Source: Thermoanaerobaculia bacterium (lineage in GTDB: Bacteria; Acidobacteriota; Thermoanaerobaculia; Multivoradales; J023). Taken from it: a stretch of DNA of 64,000 nt. Shown piece after piece: positions 14,701 to 20,691 of the stretch. The notes beneath the pieces are model-generated. The model was not told where the DNA came from. It made no database searches and saw only the letters and a list, made by a program, of their open reading frames with translations. Each line of letters starts with the position of its first letter. Within the stretch, counting starts at the first letter, position 1. A program made the position numbers and the translations under genes. The stretch spans positions 124,001-188,000 of the forward strand of contig JAUIJL010000003.1 in NCBI GenBank assembly GCA_030431255.1. Reading direction: 5' to 3'.

Positions 14701-15487
14701 CTTCCTCAATGGCGATGTCCAAGCCTTCGTCGAGGGGCTCCTTTTCGAGGCGGAAGGGCACGATCTGCGGCGGTTTCCACCGCTGGACTTTGGCGATGGT
14801 GTCGGCGGGCAGGTCGTCGAGCACGACTTGGGGTTTCCTCACGGCCTCCACTTGGCCGTTGCCGTGGTAGATCACCGGGAATTTGATCTCCACGACCTCG
14901 TCTTCCAGGGCGAAGCCGACGGCGAAGTCCACCGCTTGGAAATTCTCGTCCGTCACCGTGATGCCGCGCTCTTGCAGCTCTTCCAAGGTCAGGGTGCGGA
15001 CACTGGTGGACGCGAGCACGATCTGGCGCACCTGCAGGATCGCCACCGACGGCTCGGCGAAACCGACCACTTGGCCGTCGACCGTCGACACCATGCGGAT
15101 ATTTTCCAGACGGTAATCGCCCTCTTGTTGGAATCCGGGGAGCAGGAAGGTGCCGCCGGGCACGGTGGTCAGCTCTTGGGGGACCGGCAGCTCGGGACCG
15201 CGCAGCTCGGCCCGAACCTCGAGACCGGCGATGCGCGGATCCCCGGGTTTGACCGAGCCGCAGGGCACGGTGGGGCCGCCGAAACAGGTCCGCACCTGGG
15301 CCTGCTCGCCGATATCCAGCACCTGATTGGCGTCGGTGGTCTGGTCGTTGGCGAAAATCGTCAGGCGATTGCCTTGGACGATCAGTCGCTCGTGCACCAA
15401 AGGCGCGGATTGACCGAGCAGTGGGGACGAGGCAAGGAGGAGGAAGAGGACGAACAGCGCCGAGGTAACCCGGATAGTCTCGCGCAT
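1..15487 (-). CDS. Giant multidomain secreted protein (Ig-like, carboxypeptidase-regulatory-like and glycine-rich repeats), C-terminus beyond window
   Basis: The minus strand is open from an ATG at 15487 to the left edge, at least 5,162 codons without a stop. The N-terminus is a clear signal peptide (MRETIRVTSALFVLFLLLAS, then SPLLGQSA), so the protein is exported. I see, in order: a unique region with a CARDB-like stretch near 14310-14190; many carboxypeptidase-regulatory-like beta-sandwich repeats (about 12600-9100, motifs of the type GRYRFDALQVGNYTVEA); SbsA-type Ig-like domains (about 8950-8260, SLTPPAGFEG); further Ig-like repeats; a glycine-rich block (about 6570-5900); a run of Ig/cadherin-like repeats (5350-2950); and three glycine-rich repeat units (2720 to the edge). 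Long open frames on the opposite strand are in the codon-mirrored register and are shadows. An adhesin, matrix or surface-layer role is an inference; I see no catalytic motif. The preceding GGGA lies about 10 bases before the ATG. Confidence 0.9.
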   Translation of the reverse strand, partial: MRETIRVTSALFVLFLLLASSPLLGQSAPLVHERLIVQGNRLTIFANDQTTDANQVLDIGEQAQVRTCFGGPTVPCGSVKPGDPRIAGLEVRAELRGPELPVPQELTTVPGGTFLLPGFQQEGDYRLENIRMVSTVDGQVVGFAEPSVAILQVRQIVLASTSVRTLTLEELQERGITVTDENFQAVDFAVGFALEDEVVEIKFPVIYHGNGQVEAVRKPQVVLDDLPADTIAKVQRWKPPQIVPFRLEKEPLDEGLDIAIEEEQDLYFPVYGVIVIPGTITYLNQFFEAELMVANGAPNGSDVTLEKMRATVKLPRDQALRLAATDPPVSAGQEVPIVGPGGLRTFHPGQQGSAQWTVEGLRPGTHVLSMDIFGEIVRPGRDPLPVLSRAQAAVEVVDARFHLTFSHPNVVQDGTEYTLYVTVTNQSQQVQNLVSVEIRDEHMVGAEPVDPNDDMKRTIESLEPNQSETLEFELRSLITGKVVATTFQSESLNVLGTILLRTGVGELGIPLSPTTLLMPRFTEYLQPPHQPDNDLVRSFVRLYSLAYSLAVAPTSKLPPGVPFVKTDDIERRAIDLAEAGQRLFLQEQLLETLEAFALDQLGNRHALAGYDELRRRTNKGLRSAGHLARYLRMEQENRGLDALELFDHFSETMSYTRPFMMAMVVPETGSPAPDLQLLDMEANGLLAGVTEDEGLAIRTLPWGEIFTLQKAAAGGDPVPLAVVGRLGLEQTLQALLVNSSGETARGHLVLMVPDGDTRAYRKVDFGLVAVPPGSTLAVDVGAGVAGPSSGGFRLYDASSGTPAGSTPNLFQVPLPPFRIIGSRQDFRMGERGPDIFGNWHRPNRYGNGISYLFNRPPDEPSVQNGEHWNIYSTFEGETVLGDPASGFTDKVATGAWLQPNSERVVNVRYAGPISAYIDPTDGNTLSDHEHRLDLASIQDTFGGSLSEMPAPPIVETTPLHTGGLVEGYVVRGTGETVPDAVVKLVRLRKYFTLEGYIIKRDLAATFKTDATGRFFFDYVEEPHWDRVVLRNFVVQATVPEGDDPVLEPAEIEEVSSVIRQQNRVAKFNIALLGRGSVTGKLVYLDTQGPAKKGKVIGASTLFSDIKTVSINPDDGTFRIDSLPVGPITLTGSDEDGRKVYATIGIDYPGEVEEVHLEIQRNVPNEDTGTVRGRVLRFDDGELEPAVEAKVAVYSNGRIISQKIIEDPEGSFEFTKVPVGRVSLQAADFRISRTPAFTDLILEANEVVEVDLRIAEVDTHVVTGLVQFRDPITDSLIPIEGAVAFIEGPGNFAYTDATGRYRIEGVPSQGVNESYGLKVIDFNRQQEANVSLPPILDVSPEVIEAQPVILESMRGSVRGVALDPLGRPASGVGVVLYPFAEGTSGPDGSFEFANVPLGNYEVVIHAGDGLQPGKVGWIGKRPTKVIYGGHSPFVTVQMRGGGGIRVKTRTATATGILTPLFYRPTYYSSAAKNIVLRGMYTETSTNPLGDFETALPVGAFNLVAYNPFHGVREISGEIEYPGHIVDIDIVFEDAGKVRGTVVGVDGITPVPNVEVTLLTNAFEPQKQFAGPDGSFLFELVPKGSVVVTAAGFVGTVQRVGRTQAYLTSSGQEIDILVQMKAQGSVKGQIKESVNNTTAPLSFAQYYVRENSFPFRRLPEAPNTYFTADVDGRYEVSHIFAGRVTVNARDPYQISREGSATSQITADWQVRQMPDIVMKTSVGDLEVLVRDPVTGGPVADAQVKLSTGEWTISGADGRALWESLPLGTYSVYAFNAPTGQSGRVGNLRITAPSQLVKGTVYLDQRGTIAGTLWEDALRIMPVPGGTVRLSGNTAGGRVVALATTSGAPGVEGTFSFEGIPEGTFQLAAGVQGTPRRAAAEASITDTNPEALIDMILEPIGDLHFKLYESLSTGLSEIDTTAGIFSLRLTQGGSYDFTRLDPDPGTGTYFYPEVLMNRTLGTQAQEVTGEQRSKSQSFSKASEVTLPGDGTVASPYQIQLSPKGVVQVTVRDANGILVPQANVNLSGFPGVTNQDGQVTYFAVPVGNITATATSLVTGSAGRASGTLVYDDDVLLLSITLAPAVSAQGVVYQPVPDDAPTSDPSLLIPMEGAIVSLRDSSGDTLVRLTDAFGRYRFDALQVGNYTVEAQDNNGDQFTSGAGSLTGPDGFLNSIPPLVLDASPPRILSLTPPAGFEGVSRRAQVEIIFSEPLDPTRLASGNNPHHFRLRSANGNIPAGQWTSTIENGRQAVRFVPTADYENLTTYSLTILGGSGGVRDLRGRLLTDFGNVGTNFKTSDSVGPGVLRTDPAFDRPVDPTASIRVDFTEAVTATDEQLDGDGVGDAAELFGLNGDGVWVPLPVVLFLTQQNYSLQVEPLQGFSIDGDTLQRRLVISGLLDIYDNPMPVWEGTFRIYDENPPVLDAVPFPAESGGTADLVGGIRYNLIPQISGLDEVTPENPGGDVDRVDFYVSDPEDLANPTQPSFSARTFPFTYSFVGAYVGNGVDPRPFPIWVQVIDTSTNESEILLVEMQVLPNTPPTVDSVSQEAISPVAGVFYAGSRIRATVFGVDDVDANQLTLSAELRREGTGQVLDVRSGQTLNKPAGGWQDLAPPELTFDIPLDEAEGQNLYVRALVIDAFGATAEVESDRFVVADDANGPQIDSLVLRRDDNTTQLQFFIGERFRVQFRARDLETAIDSSRVEVRFDRDDIFPSPVVATRVNSDLYRTAFIDVRPDLFFERTPIVATVSAFDQGDNENTRDLAFDVAPEPDPTAPVANWLTPWQDAEWPADYSSVLPQDGTDLLLRAHVSDLALDENENEVPGTIVEVRFRGPIVTDTGAVELAPDWQLGELVSGTGGPGEGVYQLLWQVPNQIPSGTVLPFAVRAVDTGGKATQQVVQMLAVPARRVFEGVQTTVSRDNDLLIPGEGDENGPVFLLDGSLVSLQPQNDGTVRSVPGLFVYAGGDFDGSNNLVVRTSSLTAPEINTYDSAITHHNLELEVQRVLGVGHGASIDMNGRGLLGRRGDDRVILLPGQTGPGAWAGGSHGGLGWNGSWGGSSPTDPGHTYGSLRDPHLPGTGGGTSGNNSVAGGTGGGVIRLFAENATVHLAGDITARGLSGNGGGGAGGALRLVFGTLSGDGLIDASGGPGSSRNTAGGGGGGRISLSVHVLDGFELDTSVIAQGGGTAASSPRRFAGAGTVYVEQLDDFGLPVDGGRLLLRNASGQPSAFTPLPAMGEGLLVAADSVEGSVTLDLAVLHDILVGDRIVLTWDGGLSTAELGILDQIRVADAGAPEGTYARLFVDPDVATLQALESELALGNEVSYRGLSRLGSIDATGAVRMVALDDLEMGPDSGPTLNDRSFITTDDEARVALRTDVPEAAFTTVPESGDILLGSSLQVSWTVFDPLGLLEVRERWSLDPADTVTTFTDAPTDIGPADTLGEDPFTLTVPFDTPAGEVSYTVTATDVLGRTATSSAVWNVLGNAAPTATVTMDGGAPAAARAGYDVTLAIHAEDAEGLALVDILTTGPADPPTQSVPVSGMSADFTVVFRVPADAAGDVPLTVQAQVTDATGDQGLSDPLVISVTPNDLPTATLALADGEPSILKPEESTTLAIHAEDPDGLSSIELRAVGPVTPDTQTVAVAGVSADQTFDLTVPKTATPGPVSVTAVITDIFGATFETAPIALEVIPNALPTGSVVFADGTPAEVLPGSTVTVVVDGADEEGLAEIVLTVAGPATPVLSARPVSGTAASESFELTVSQTALSTEQLDVSAEIRDAFGNAATVVGPITLPIAGDTTPPVVGFSGVASVYRSGEILTATLTATDEVGVARVDVTFDGETTTFTDGGPTYELVTEIDRTITEARTVTFSVTATDFADNTSDPVEQSVTLNPDLAPTVVLTQLPAPAVLPGSVIEVQAAASDDVRIERLEFVMTGAVLDNEIRVLGTQTADETFRRTLPTDLEGGDQVTVTVSALDDFGHTTVEAVTYTVSGDVQLPVPTIDLDPENATDTYFAGEGITVTATASDNVEVSSISLDVDGTVTQGGSLVIYSWTAPAVSDITTFDLVAEARDPAGNVGTVTRTVTVEPLENAGRPEVRFDCLSSGATLPSGDALALNVVATDDLGVSQVELFRDDELTPFAVLTPLSGAEPEFSDGTTVTLPLALGAETTVRYRAVAHDASFNTGETEITLHVVETVDLVADGAGTNNWSALETQVAVLRAGTLTVDEPRTFGGLIVLGGELTHSHTAPTDEKRLELDVQGPVYVACAGEIDAAQRGYRYNQTYSGESGPAGLGGGSHIGYGGYAPGTTYGSIYRPLESGGGGDGSNDGDRGGGVVRLQARDRLVIDGAVLANGEGPSGRSGTRAGAGGSIWLSVDGLLAGEGRIEAQGGRSEGSQYGSGGGGAIALEYAESAGSWLDRTLAYGGDNHRRGGAGSILLKRPESIYGDLVIDNGPTVGAGTQLPELGAGTALEGSGAGNLETELTPQPYFIGHYVEVFDGTSLELEGVYRIADIVGGLIVLETVDGVPPSVDPGDLWQGAYYFDNLTLGGSIPLLRTDVLRVTGNVDIDGSVTLDEITAGSMRLRQNAQLTHPVTPSPTDPRALTVDLAGDLVIEAGASIDVSKQGYRYNHTYPGESGPGGLGGGSHIGRGGYSPGTTYGSVYRPREAGGGGDGSNDGDRGGGVLRLFADNVLLLDATSAIRANGEGPSGRSGTRAGAGGSIWISAEGSIAGPGVIEARGGDSEGSSYGSGGGGAIALEFGTALDPVLEANLKAWGGAHSREGGAGSIYLKGPASVYGDLLLSNGDIQNGTTVLPSLGAGTALAGSTGSRLQTDRGTDVPAYFEGHWVEIRGPGGALEGTWRVASVDGTAVILEPGAGAPPSVDPGDGWQGVYRFDNYEVQGDVPVTSNDPIRVSDTQVIDGEVEVREIVAGNLVLRAGARLTHPVTPDPNNPESLLVKLSGTLTIEDGATIDVSHKGYRYNHTYPGESGPSGLGGGSHIGKGGLSSGSTYGSVYRPQEHGGGGDGSSDGDRGGGVVRIEAQHLVVDGTIRANGEGPSGRSGTRGGAGGSVWISLTGSLSGNGSIEVRGGESEGSQYGSGGGGAIAIYHGGASGAVLDQLLAYGGDNHRRGGAGSVYLHGPGSDYGDLLVDNSTVVGAPTILPALGTGTAQAG

Positions 15488-16076
15488 AAAATATTCCCGC
15501 GTCAGAAATGTAAAGACCAGACCGAACCTAAAGATCTGAGCCATCGGATCCGCAGGCACAGTCGGGCCTGAAAAAAGGCCTTTCTGGACTAGGCGACATC
15601 TCGACGGCAATTCGATCAAGACCGCGAAAAAAAGTTCGATTTCGAGGTCTACCCCTCAAGCTACGACCTTCTCTCTGTGGTTGTTGCGTAGTCCGACCCG
15701 GAAGTGAAGCGATCTATCCCTGCCTTTCCCAGGGATGTCTCCCGGGCCGACGAGCCTGCCTGAAGCCGGAAGGGTCGAGACGGCCCAAAGGCTCTTCGTC
15801 GAGACGCGGTCGGCTGCTTCCTGTCGACAATCGGTGAATCTCCGAAAGCTCGGCAAGCGACTTCAGGCTTTTTGCCAAATAGCTTGCGGAGAATCCGATC
15901 CACTGTCGCTTTCAAGGTAAGCCTCTTCTCTGTCGGCCCTTTCTCGGGCGACCTTCCTTTATTCAGTGCTTTTGGATTCGAACCCGTCCCCTCGGATCAC
16001 CGAGCGGGTCGAGGTGTATTTGATATTGTCGAACGGTCCCCAAATTTGCCGACACCGGTCGCCGAGAGATGTCGCG
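15488..16076. other. Divergent intergenic region, 589 bases
   Basis: This stretch separates the giant secreted-protein gene (leftwards) from the winged-helix regulator (rightwards), so it should hold both promoters. Short open frames on both strands have no recognisable content. I looked for tRNA and for GEMM-type (cyclic di-GMP) or other common riboswitch signatures and could not support any. No strong sigma70 hexamer pair stands out. Confidence 0.5.
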
Positions 16077-17780
16077 ATGAGATTCGGAGATTTTGAGCTG
16101 GCCTTGGATCGATACGAGCTCCGCCTGCGCGGGCGCCTGATGAAGGTCGAGCCGCGGGTCTTGGAGGTGTTGGCCTATTTGGTCGAGCACCGGCGACGGA
16201 TCGTCTCCAAAGACGAGCTGATCGAAACGCTGTGGGAGGGCGCTTCCGTCAGCGATGCCGCCCTCGCTCGCGCGGTCGGTCAGGCCCGCCGCGTGCTCAA
16301 AGACGCCGAGGATTCCCTCTATTCCATCCAAACCGTCTACGGGCGCGGATTTCGTTTCATAGCCGATGATTCCGCCCCCGCGGAGGAGACGTCGGACGAG
16401 CCGGAGCTCGAGACGGGCGCCGACTCCTTGGAGCCCGAAGGTGCCGACGTGCCCCGTCCGCCGAGCATTGCCACAGTGCAGGCGATCGCGGTGCTGCCTT
16501 TCGAGGACATGAGCCCGGGCCAAGATCAGCGGCATTTTTGCGACGGATTGGTGGAGGAGCTGATCACCGGCTTGAGCACCCTCGCCCATCTTCGGGTCGT
16601 GGCGAGAACCTCTACGTTTGCTTATCGGGATCGGAAAACCGATGTTCGCACCATCGGTCGGGAGCTCGAGGTCGACGCGCTCATCGAGGGCTCCGTGCGT
16701 ACCCACGGCGACAAATTTCGCATCACGTTGTTGTTGGTGGACTCGGCCGGCGGCTGTGTGCTCTGGTGTCAACGCTTCGATCAGGCGCCGGACGATATCT
16801 ATGCCCTCCAGGAAAGAATTGCCCGCAGCGTGGTCGAGGTCATGCGCGAGCCCATCGATTCCAGAGTGACCCATCCAGTCCGGGTCGGACCTTCGACGGT
16901 GATCGAAGCCTACGAGGCCTATTTGCGGGGTCGAGAGCTTTTTCGGCGGTTCACGATCAGCACCCTGAGGGAGTCGCGGGAGGCCTTTCGGCAGGCTGTC
17001 GCCATCGATCCGTCCTATGCCTTGGCCTTTGCAGGAATCGCCGACAGCTCCTCGTTCCTTTTCTTCTTCAGAGGCCGATCACCGGAGGATCGTCGTCAAT
17101 CGGAGGAAGCCAGCCTGCGGGCCCTGGAGCTGGGGCCGGACCTGGCCTTGGCCCATGCCTCGCGGGGTACGGCTCTGTGGGTCGCGGGCCTCTTCGACGA
17201 AGCGGAGGCGTCGTTTCTAAACGCCCGCCGATTGGACAGCTCACTCTTCGAGGTCGAGTATTTCTTCGGTCGGTTCAATCTGGCCCGGGGTCGACACCAG
17301 GAGGCCGCCGAATCCCTCCGACGGGCCCTTGAAATTCGACCTTCCAGCTTTGATTCAGCCCTCCAGCTGTCCATGGCTCTGCGCTCCCTCGGCCAAGGTG
17401 AGGCGGCCAAGACGTATTTACGCCAAGCGGTCGCCAGCTCCCAACTCTTGCTCCAACATTTTCCGGACGACCTCAGAACGCTCGCCAACAGCGCCGTGCC
17501 TTTGCTCTTCGAGGGCCGGTCGGAGGAAGCCCTGAGCAATCTGGATCGGTGCTTTGCAAAGCACGACGGGGATCCGGTCATCCTCTACAACGTCGCCTGC
17601 GCCTATGTGGTGGCGGAGCGCTACGACCGGGCCGTCGAGGTGCTCACCTCGGCGATCGACGAAGGGTTCTCCGATTGGAATTGGATGACCCACGACCCGG
17701 ATCTCGAGCCGCTGCGGCTTCGGCCCGAATACCACCTCCTGCTCGATCGAGCCCGTCGGCAAGCTGGATCCGAGGCCTGA
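16077..17780 (+). CDS. CadC-like winged-helix transcriptional regulator with TolB/FlgO-like region and TPR repeats
   Basis: The 567-residue protein begins with an OmpR/CadC-type winged-helix DNA-binding domain (about 1-95): MRFGDFELALDRYELRLRGR, EPRVLEVLAYLVEHR, IVSKDELIETLWEG and YGRGFRFIA are typical. A middle region (about 140-265, AIAVLPFEDMSP, FCDGLVEELITGL, ALIEGSVR) matches the TolB-like/FlgO-type domain often joined to such helices. The rest is TPR-like helical repeats. No receiver domain or membrane helix is seen, so it is probably a cytoplasmic one-component regulator. I chose ATG 16077 because family members start at the MRFGDFEL motif; an upstream start at 15966 would add 37 residues of unlikely sequence. 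It is divergent from the giant gene, which may be a target, but this is inference. Confidence 0.85.
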   Translation: MRFGDFELALDRYELRLRGRLMKVEPRVLEVLAYLVEHRRRIVSKDELIETLWEGASVSDAALARAVGQARRVLKDAEDSLYSIQTVYGRGFRFIADDSAPAEETSDEPELETGADSLEPEGADVPRPPSIATVQAIAVLPFEDMSPGQDQRHFCDGLVEELITGLSTLAHLRVVARTSTFAYRDRKTDVRTIGRELEVDALIEGSVRTHGDKFRITLLLVDSAGGCVLWCQRFDQAPDDIYALQERIARSVVEVMREPIDSRVTHPVRVGPSTVIEAYEAYLRGRELFRRFTISTLRESREAFRQAVAIDPSYALAFAGIADSSSFLFFFRGRSPEDRRQSEEASLRALELGPDLALAHASRGTALWVAGLFDEAEASFLNARRLDSSLFEVEYFFGRFNLARGRHQEAAESLRRALEIRPSSFDSALQLSMALRSLGQGEAAKTYLRQAVASSQLLLQHFPDDLRTLANSAVPLLFEGRSEEALSNLDRCFAKHDGDPVILYNVACAYVVAERYDRAVEVLTSAIDEGFSDWNWMTHDPDLEPLRLRPEYHLLLDRARRQAGSEA

Positions 17781-18005
17781 GCCCGTTTCAGCAGCTTTTC
17801 GGGCTCTCGTCAGGATTCCTTCAATATTCATCCGAATTCCATCTCCCTGTCGTCGGGATTGATTCTGCGCGGGCCTCTAGAGTCTCTCCATCGTGTTGAG
17901 AGCCGGTCACGGAGCGCTTCTTTCGTCCTTCAAAGACGGGAGACGGCTCGGTGCCGGCAACCTTTACCTCAATCCACAGGACGATGTCGTCCGCAGGAGA
18001 ATCCC

Positions 18006-20105
18006 ATGTTTCAATCGCGTGTTTTTTCATGCTCTCAGCGCTCTTCGAGCGCTTCTCACAAGAGTAATGCTTCTTACAAAAGTAAACGCAGTTTTTCTAT
18101 TTGCTTTTTGATGGCACTTTTGATGGTTTCCACGTCGGCTTGGGGCCAACAGATCGAAGACGGAGCCGCGCTCTTCAGCTTCGATTCCAGCTCCGAAGGT
18201 CGGGCCAAAGCCCAAAGCAAAGCAGCCTTCGAATCCCACGATCCCGGCATTCTCTGGACCCAGCCGATCCGCGTTCACGGCCACGCTTTCGAAGGCTTGC
18301 AGAGCCGTGTGGGCGGGGCGGCCAAGAGTAATTTGACAGGAAATGTCGTGCGGATTCCCGTGGATCTCGGTGACGTATTGCACGAGGCCATGATCGAGCG
18401 GGTCTTCACCGATTCCCGGGGCGCGTTGTCCTTGGTCGGCAAGCTCGACGGCATGGAAGAGAGTCGCTTTCACGCGGTCTACTTCCGCGGCTCGTTTGCC
18501 CTGAGCGTTCAGGTGCCGGGCAATGTGTATCGGGTGCGGCCGTCCAAAGCGGGCGTGCATGTCTTGGAAAAGGTCGACTCGGCCCGCTTCGCTCCGGACT
18601 TCGAGGACGACTACCGCGAGCCCGTCCGAGTCTCGCCCTTGTCGAATGCCAAACCGGCATCGGCTAGACCCGCGTTGCCCGAGATCTCCGCGCCCCTCGC
18701 CACCAAGGCGATCACCAATGTCGATCTGATGGTGGTGTATTCCACCGCGGCCCGTCAGTCTGCCGGGGGCACCTCGGCGATCGAAACCCGCATCACCAAC
18801 GAGGTGAATCGGGCCAACACGGCCTTTACCGACTCGGATGTCGAAATTCAATACACCTTGGTGCACCTACAAGAGGTCGGCAGCCCCTCCGGCTCGGAGC
18901 TCGGCGCCCAAGTCGACAGCTTGGTCGACCCGAACGACGGCGTGCTCGACAACGTCCACGCCTTGCGTGACCAGCACGGCGCGGATTTGGTGAGCTTGAT
19001 CCACATCGCGAGCGACTGTAATGGTCAAGCGCGTTTTGCCGTGGAGCAGGGGACGTCCGGCCCGGTGGGTGACGCGTCCAAGGGTTTCAACATCACCTAT
19101 CTGTCATGCGTCGGTGCTAACGCCGCTTTTACCCACGAGCTCGGTCACAACATGGGTTGCCAGCACGCCAATGGTGATCCCGTGTCGGACACCCCGCCCT
19201 ATTCCTATTCCTTTGGATTCAAGAATACCAACGGTGGATTCCGCACCTTGATGGCCCGGTCGTGCAGCAACGGCGCTTGCAACACCGAGCTGATGCGATG
19301 GTCGAATCCGAACCAAACCTACCAAGGCGGTGCCTTAGGAGCATCGAACGCCAACAACGCCCAATCCCTCAACAACGTGCGCGCCATCGTCGCCGGATTT
19401 AGGTCCGGTGGCGGAGGAGGTGGCGGTGGTGGCGGTGGCGGCGGGACTAACGAGCTGCAAAACGGTGTGCCCGTGACCGGCCTTTCCGGAGCCGATGGGT
19501 CCGAGACCTTCTACACCATCAACATCCCGGCCGGCGCCACGGATCTCGAGGTCGAGCTTGCCGGCGGAACCGGCGACGCCGACCTCTTCCTGAAATTCGG
19601 CAGCCGGCCGACCACCAACGATTGGGATTGCCGTTCCTGGCTCGGTGGCAACAACGAGACTTGCACCGTGGCCTCTCCCCAGGCCGGTACCTACCACGTG
19701 ATGATCCACGGCTACGACCCCTACTCGGGCGTCTCCCTGACCGCTTCCTGGAATAACGGTGGTGGCGGCGGTGGAGGAGGCGGAGGCGGCACCAACGAGC
19801 TGCAAAACGGCGTGCCGGTCACGGGTCTCTCCGGCGCCGAGGACAGCGAGGTCTTCTACACCGTCGAGGTGCCGTCCGGGGCCTCCAACCTGCAAGTTCA
19901 AATCTCGGGCGGATCGGGCGACGCCGACCTCTACCTGAAATTCGGCAGCCAACCCACCACCACCAGCTGGGATTGTCGCCCCTGGCTCGGCGGCAACAAC
20001 GAGACCTGCCCGGTGAGCTCGCCCCAAGCCGGCACCTACCACGTGATGATCCATGGTTACGACAGCTATTCGGGAGTTACTCTCACCGCTTCCTACGACG
20101 AATAG
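18006..20105 (+). CDS. Secreted metzincin (reprolysin-like) zinc protease with two C-terminal PPC domains
   Basis: A 699-residue exported protein. ATG 18006 follows AGGAGA (17995-18000) at ideal spacing, and a hydrophobic signal segment (SICFLMALLMVSTSAWG) is near residue 40. The catalytic part carries HELGHNMGCQH at residues 377-387, the HExxHxxGxxH zinc motif of metzincins; the downstream LMARSC could hold the Met-turn. Residues preceding the catalytic domain look like a propeptide. The C-terminus has two near-identical PPC (bacterial pre-peptidase C-terminal) domains, each starting GGTNELQNGVPVTGLSG and containing GDADLFLKFG or GDADLYLKFG, and each preceded by a polyglycine linker. PPC domains are usually removed after secretion. 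The substrate is unknown; extracellular protein breakdown is likely. Confidence 0.92.
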   Translation: MFQSRVFSCSQRSSSASHKSNASYKSKRSFSICFLMALLMVSTSAWGQQIEDGAALFSFDSSSEGRAKAQSKAAFESHDPGILWTQPIRVHGHAFEGLQSRVGGAAKSNLTGNVVRIPVDLGDVLHEAMIERVFTDSRGALSLVGKLDGMEESRFHAVYFRGSFALSVQVPGNVYRVRPSKAGVHVLEKVDSARFAPDFEDDYREPVRVSPLSNAKPASARPALPEISAPLATKAITNVDLMVVYSTAARQSAGGTSAIETRITNEVNRANTAFTDSDVEIQYTLVHLQEVGSPSGSELGAQVDSLVDPNDGVLDNVHALRDQHGADLVSLIHIASDCNGQARFAVEQGTSGPVGDASKGFNITYLSCVGANAAFTHELGHNMGCQHANGDPVSDTPPYSYSFGFKNTNGGFRTLMARSCSNGACNTELMRWSNPNQTYQGGALGASNANNAQSLNNVRAIVAGFRSGGGGGGGGGGGGGTNELQNGVPVTGLSGADGSETFYTINIPAGATDLEVELAGGTGDADLFLKFGSRPTTNDWDCRSWLGGNNETCTVASPQAGTYHVMIHGYDPYSGVSLTASWNNGGGGGGGGGGGTNELQNGVPVTGLSGAEDSEVFYTVEVPSGASNLQVQISGGSGDADLYLKFGSQPTTTSWDCRPWLGGNNETCPVSSPQAGTYHVMIHGYDSYSGVTLTASYDE
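19404..20102 (+). repeat. Duplicated polyglycine linker plus PPC domain
   Basis: Two copies of a polyglycine-coding tract (about 19406-19445 and 19757-19789) plus a PPC domain lie about 345 bases apart inside the metzincin gene. The copies are almost identical at protein level (LSGADGSE versus LSGAEDSE, WLGGNNETC in both), suggesting a recent internal duplication. The glycine tracts are low-complexity DNA. Confidence 0.85.
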
Positions 20106-20135
20106 GGCCTAACCTCGGCACCTAACCGTCTCCAC

Positions 20136-20167
20136 GCCGTCCGGGCTCGCCCCCGGACGGCCTTTTT
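20136..20167 (+). terminator. Rho-independent terminator after the metzincin gene
   Basis: A perfect 10-bp GC-rich stem, GCCGTCCGGG (20136-20145) pairing with CCCGGACGGC (20152-20161), has a six-base loop and is followed by CTTTTT. It lies 30 bases downstream of the protease stop codon. Confidence 0.9.
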
Positions 20168-20316
20168 GCGTCCATGGCGGGGGCTGATACGCGGCGTCGC
20201 GATCTGGGCTCTGGTGGGGCGCTCGACGAAGATCAAGAAATCTCTGAGGCAGTGGCGGGATGCTCGACGGATCCTCGTACTGGGAATCAGCGGCCGTTGA
20301 TTTGCACACTCGATAA

Positions 20317-20526
20317 GCACAACACACCCCAACTAAGGATAAATCCAGCGTCGACATCTTACGCGACGGCACCAAGATCATGACCACCGCCAATGACGGG
20401 GCTCAAACCCACATGACCTGGGGCACGGGCGGCAGCGCCAACTATTGGGTCTGCGCCGCGGGCAGCATCAGCTACTACAACTCCGCGACCTGCTCCAATG
20501 TGGTGACGGTGAATTTCACCTTCTGA
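20317..20526 (+). pseudogene. C-terminal remnant of a secreted Fn3-like domain protein
   Basis: An open frame without any start codon runs from just after a stop at 20314 to TGA at 20524-20526. It encodes SSVDILRDGTKIMTTANDGA, then a linker, then ATCSNVVTVNFTF. This pattern (xVDIYRDG, ANDGAxTD, VCxAG, CSNxVTVxF) is the C-terminal beta-sandwich end of secreted proteases and similar proteins in this kind of genome. With no start, signal peptide or catalytic part, it looks like a leftover of a deleted gene. Confidence 0.6.
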
Positions 20527-20691
20527 CCTAGGGCCGAGTGTTGGGTGCTTGAATGGAGGGTCAGACATTGGGCCTGCCGACGAAGTGATTTTCGATCTGC
20601 GGACGAATAGAGCTATAGAACCCACGTCAGAACCCACGTCCGCCGGCGCCGTATCTCAGGATCTTACGCGGAATAACTCTGAGGACTCTCG

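Noticed and set aside
8-15571. Long plus-strand open frames (for example 3575-4957, 5963-8407, 10790-12538) opposite the giant gene
   Set aside because: They all lie in the codon-mirrored register of the minus-strand gene, have no recognisable domains, odd composition (Gly, His, Arg, Val rich) and break only where the real gene uses CTA, TTA or TCA codons.
15488-16076. Cyclic di-GMP or other riboswitch in the leader of the giant gene
   Set aside because: I searched both strands by eye for the conserved cores and found no convincing match; only scattered GC-rich stems.
19404-19790. Possible repeat array or CRISPR at the polyglycine tracts
   Set aside because: The repeats are in-frame glycine codons and a duplicated PPC domain; there are no regular spacers.
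20109-20393. Small minus-strand gene between the metzincin and the amidohydrolase
   Set aside because: No ribosome site or homology, overlaps the metzincin terminator and the Fn3-like remnant on the other strand.
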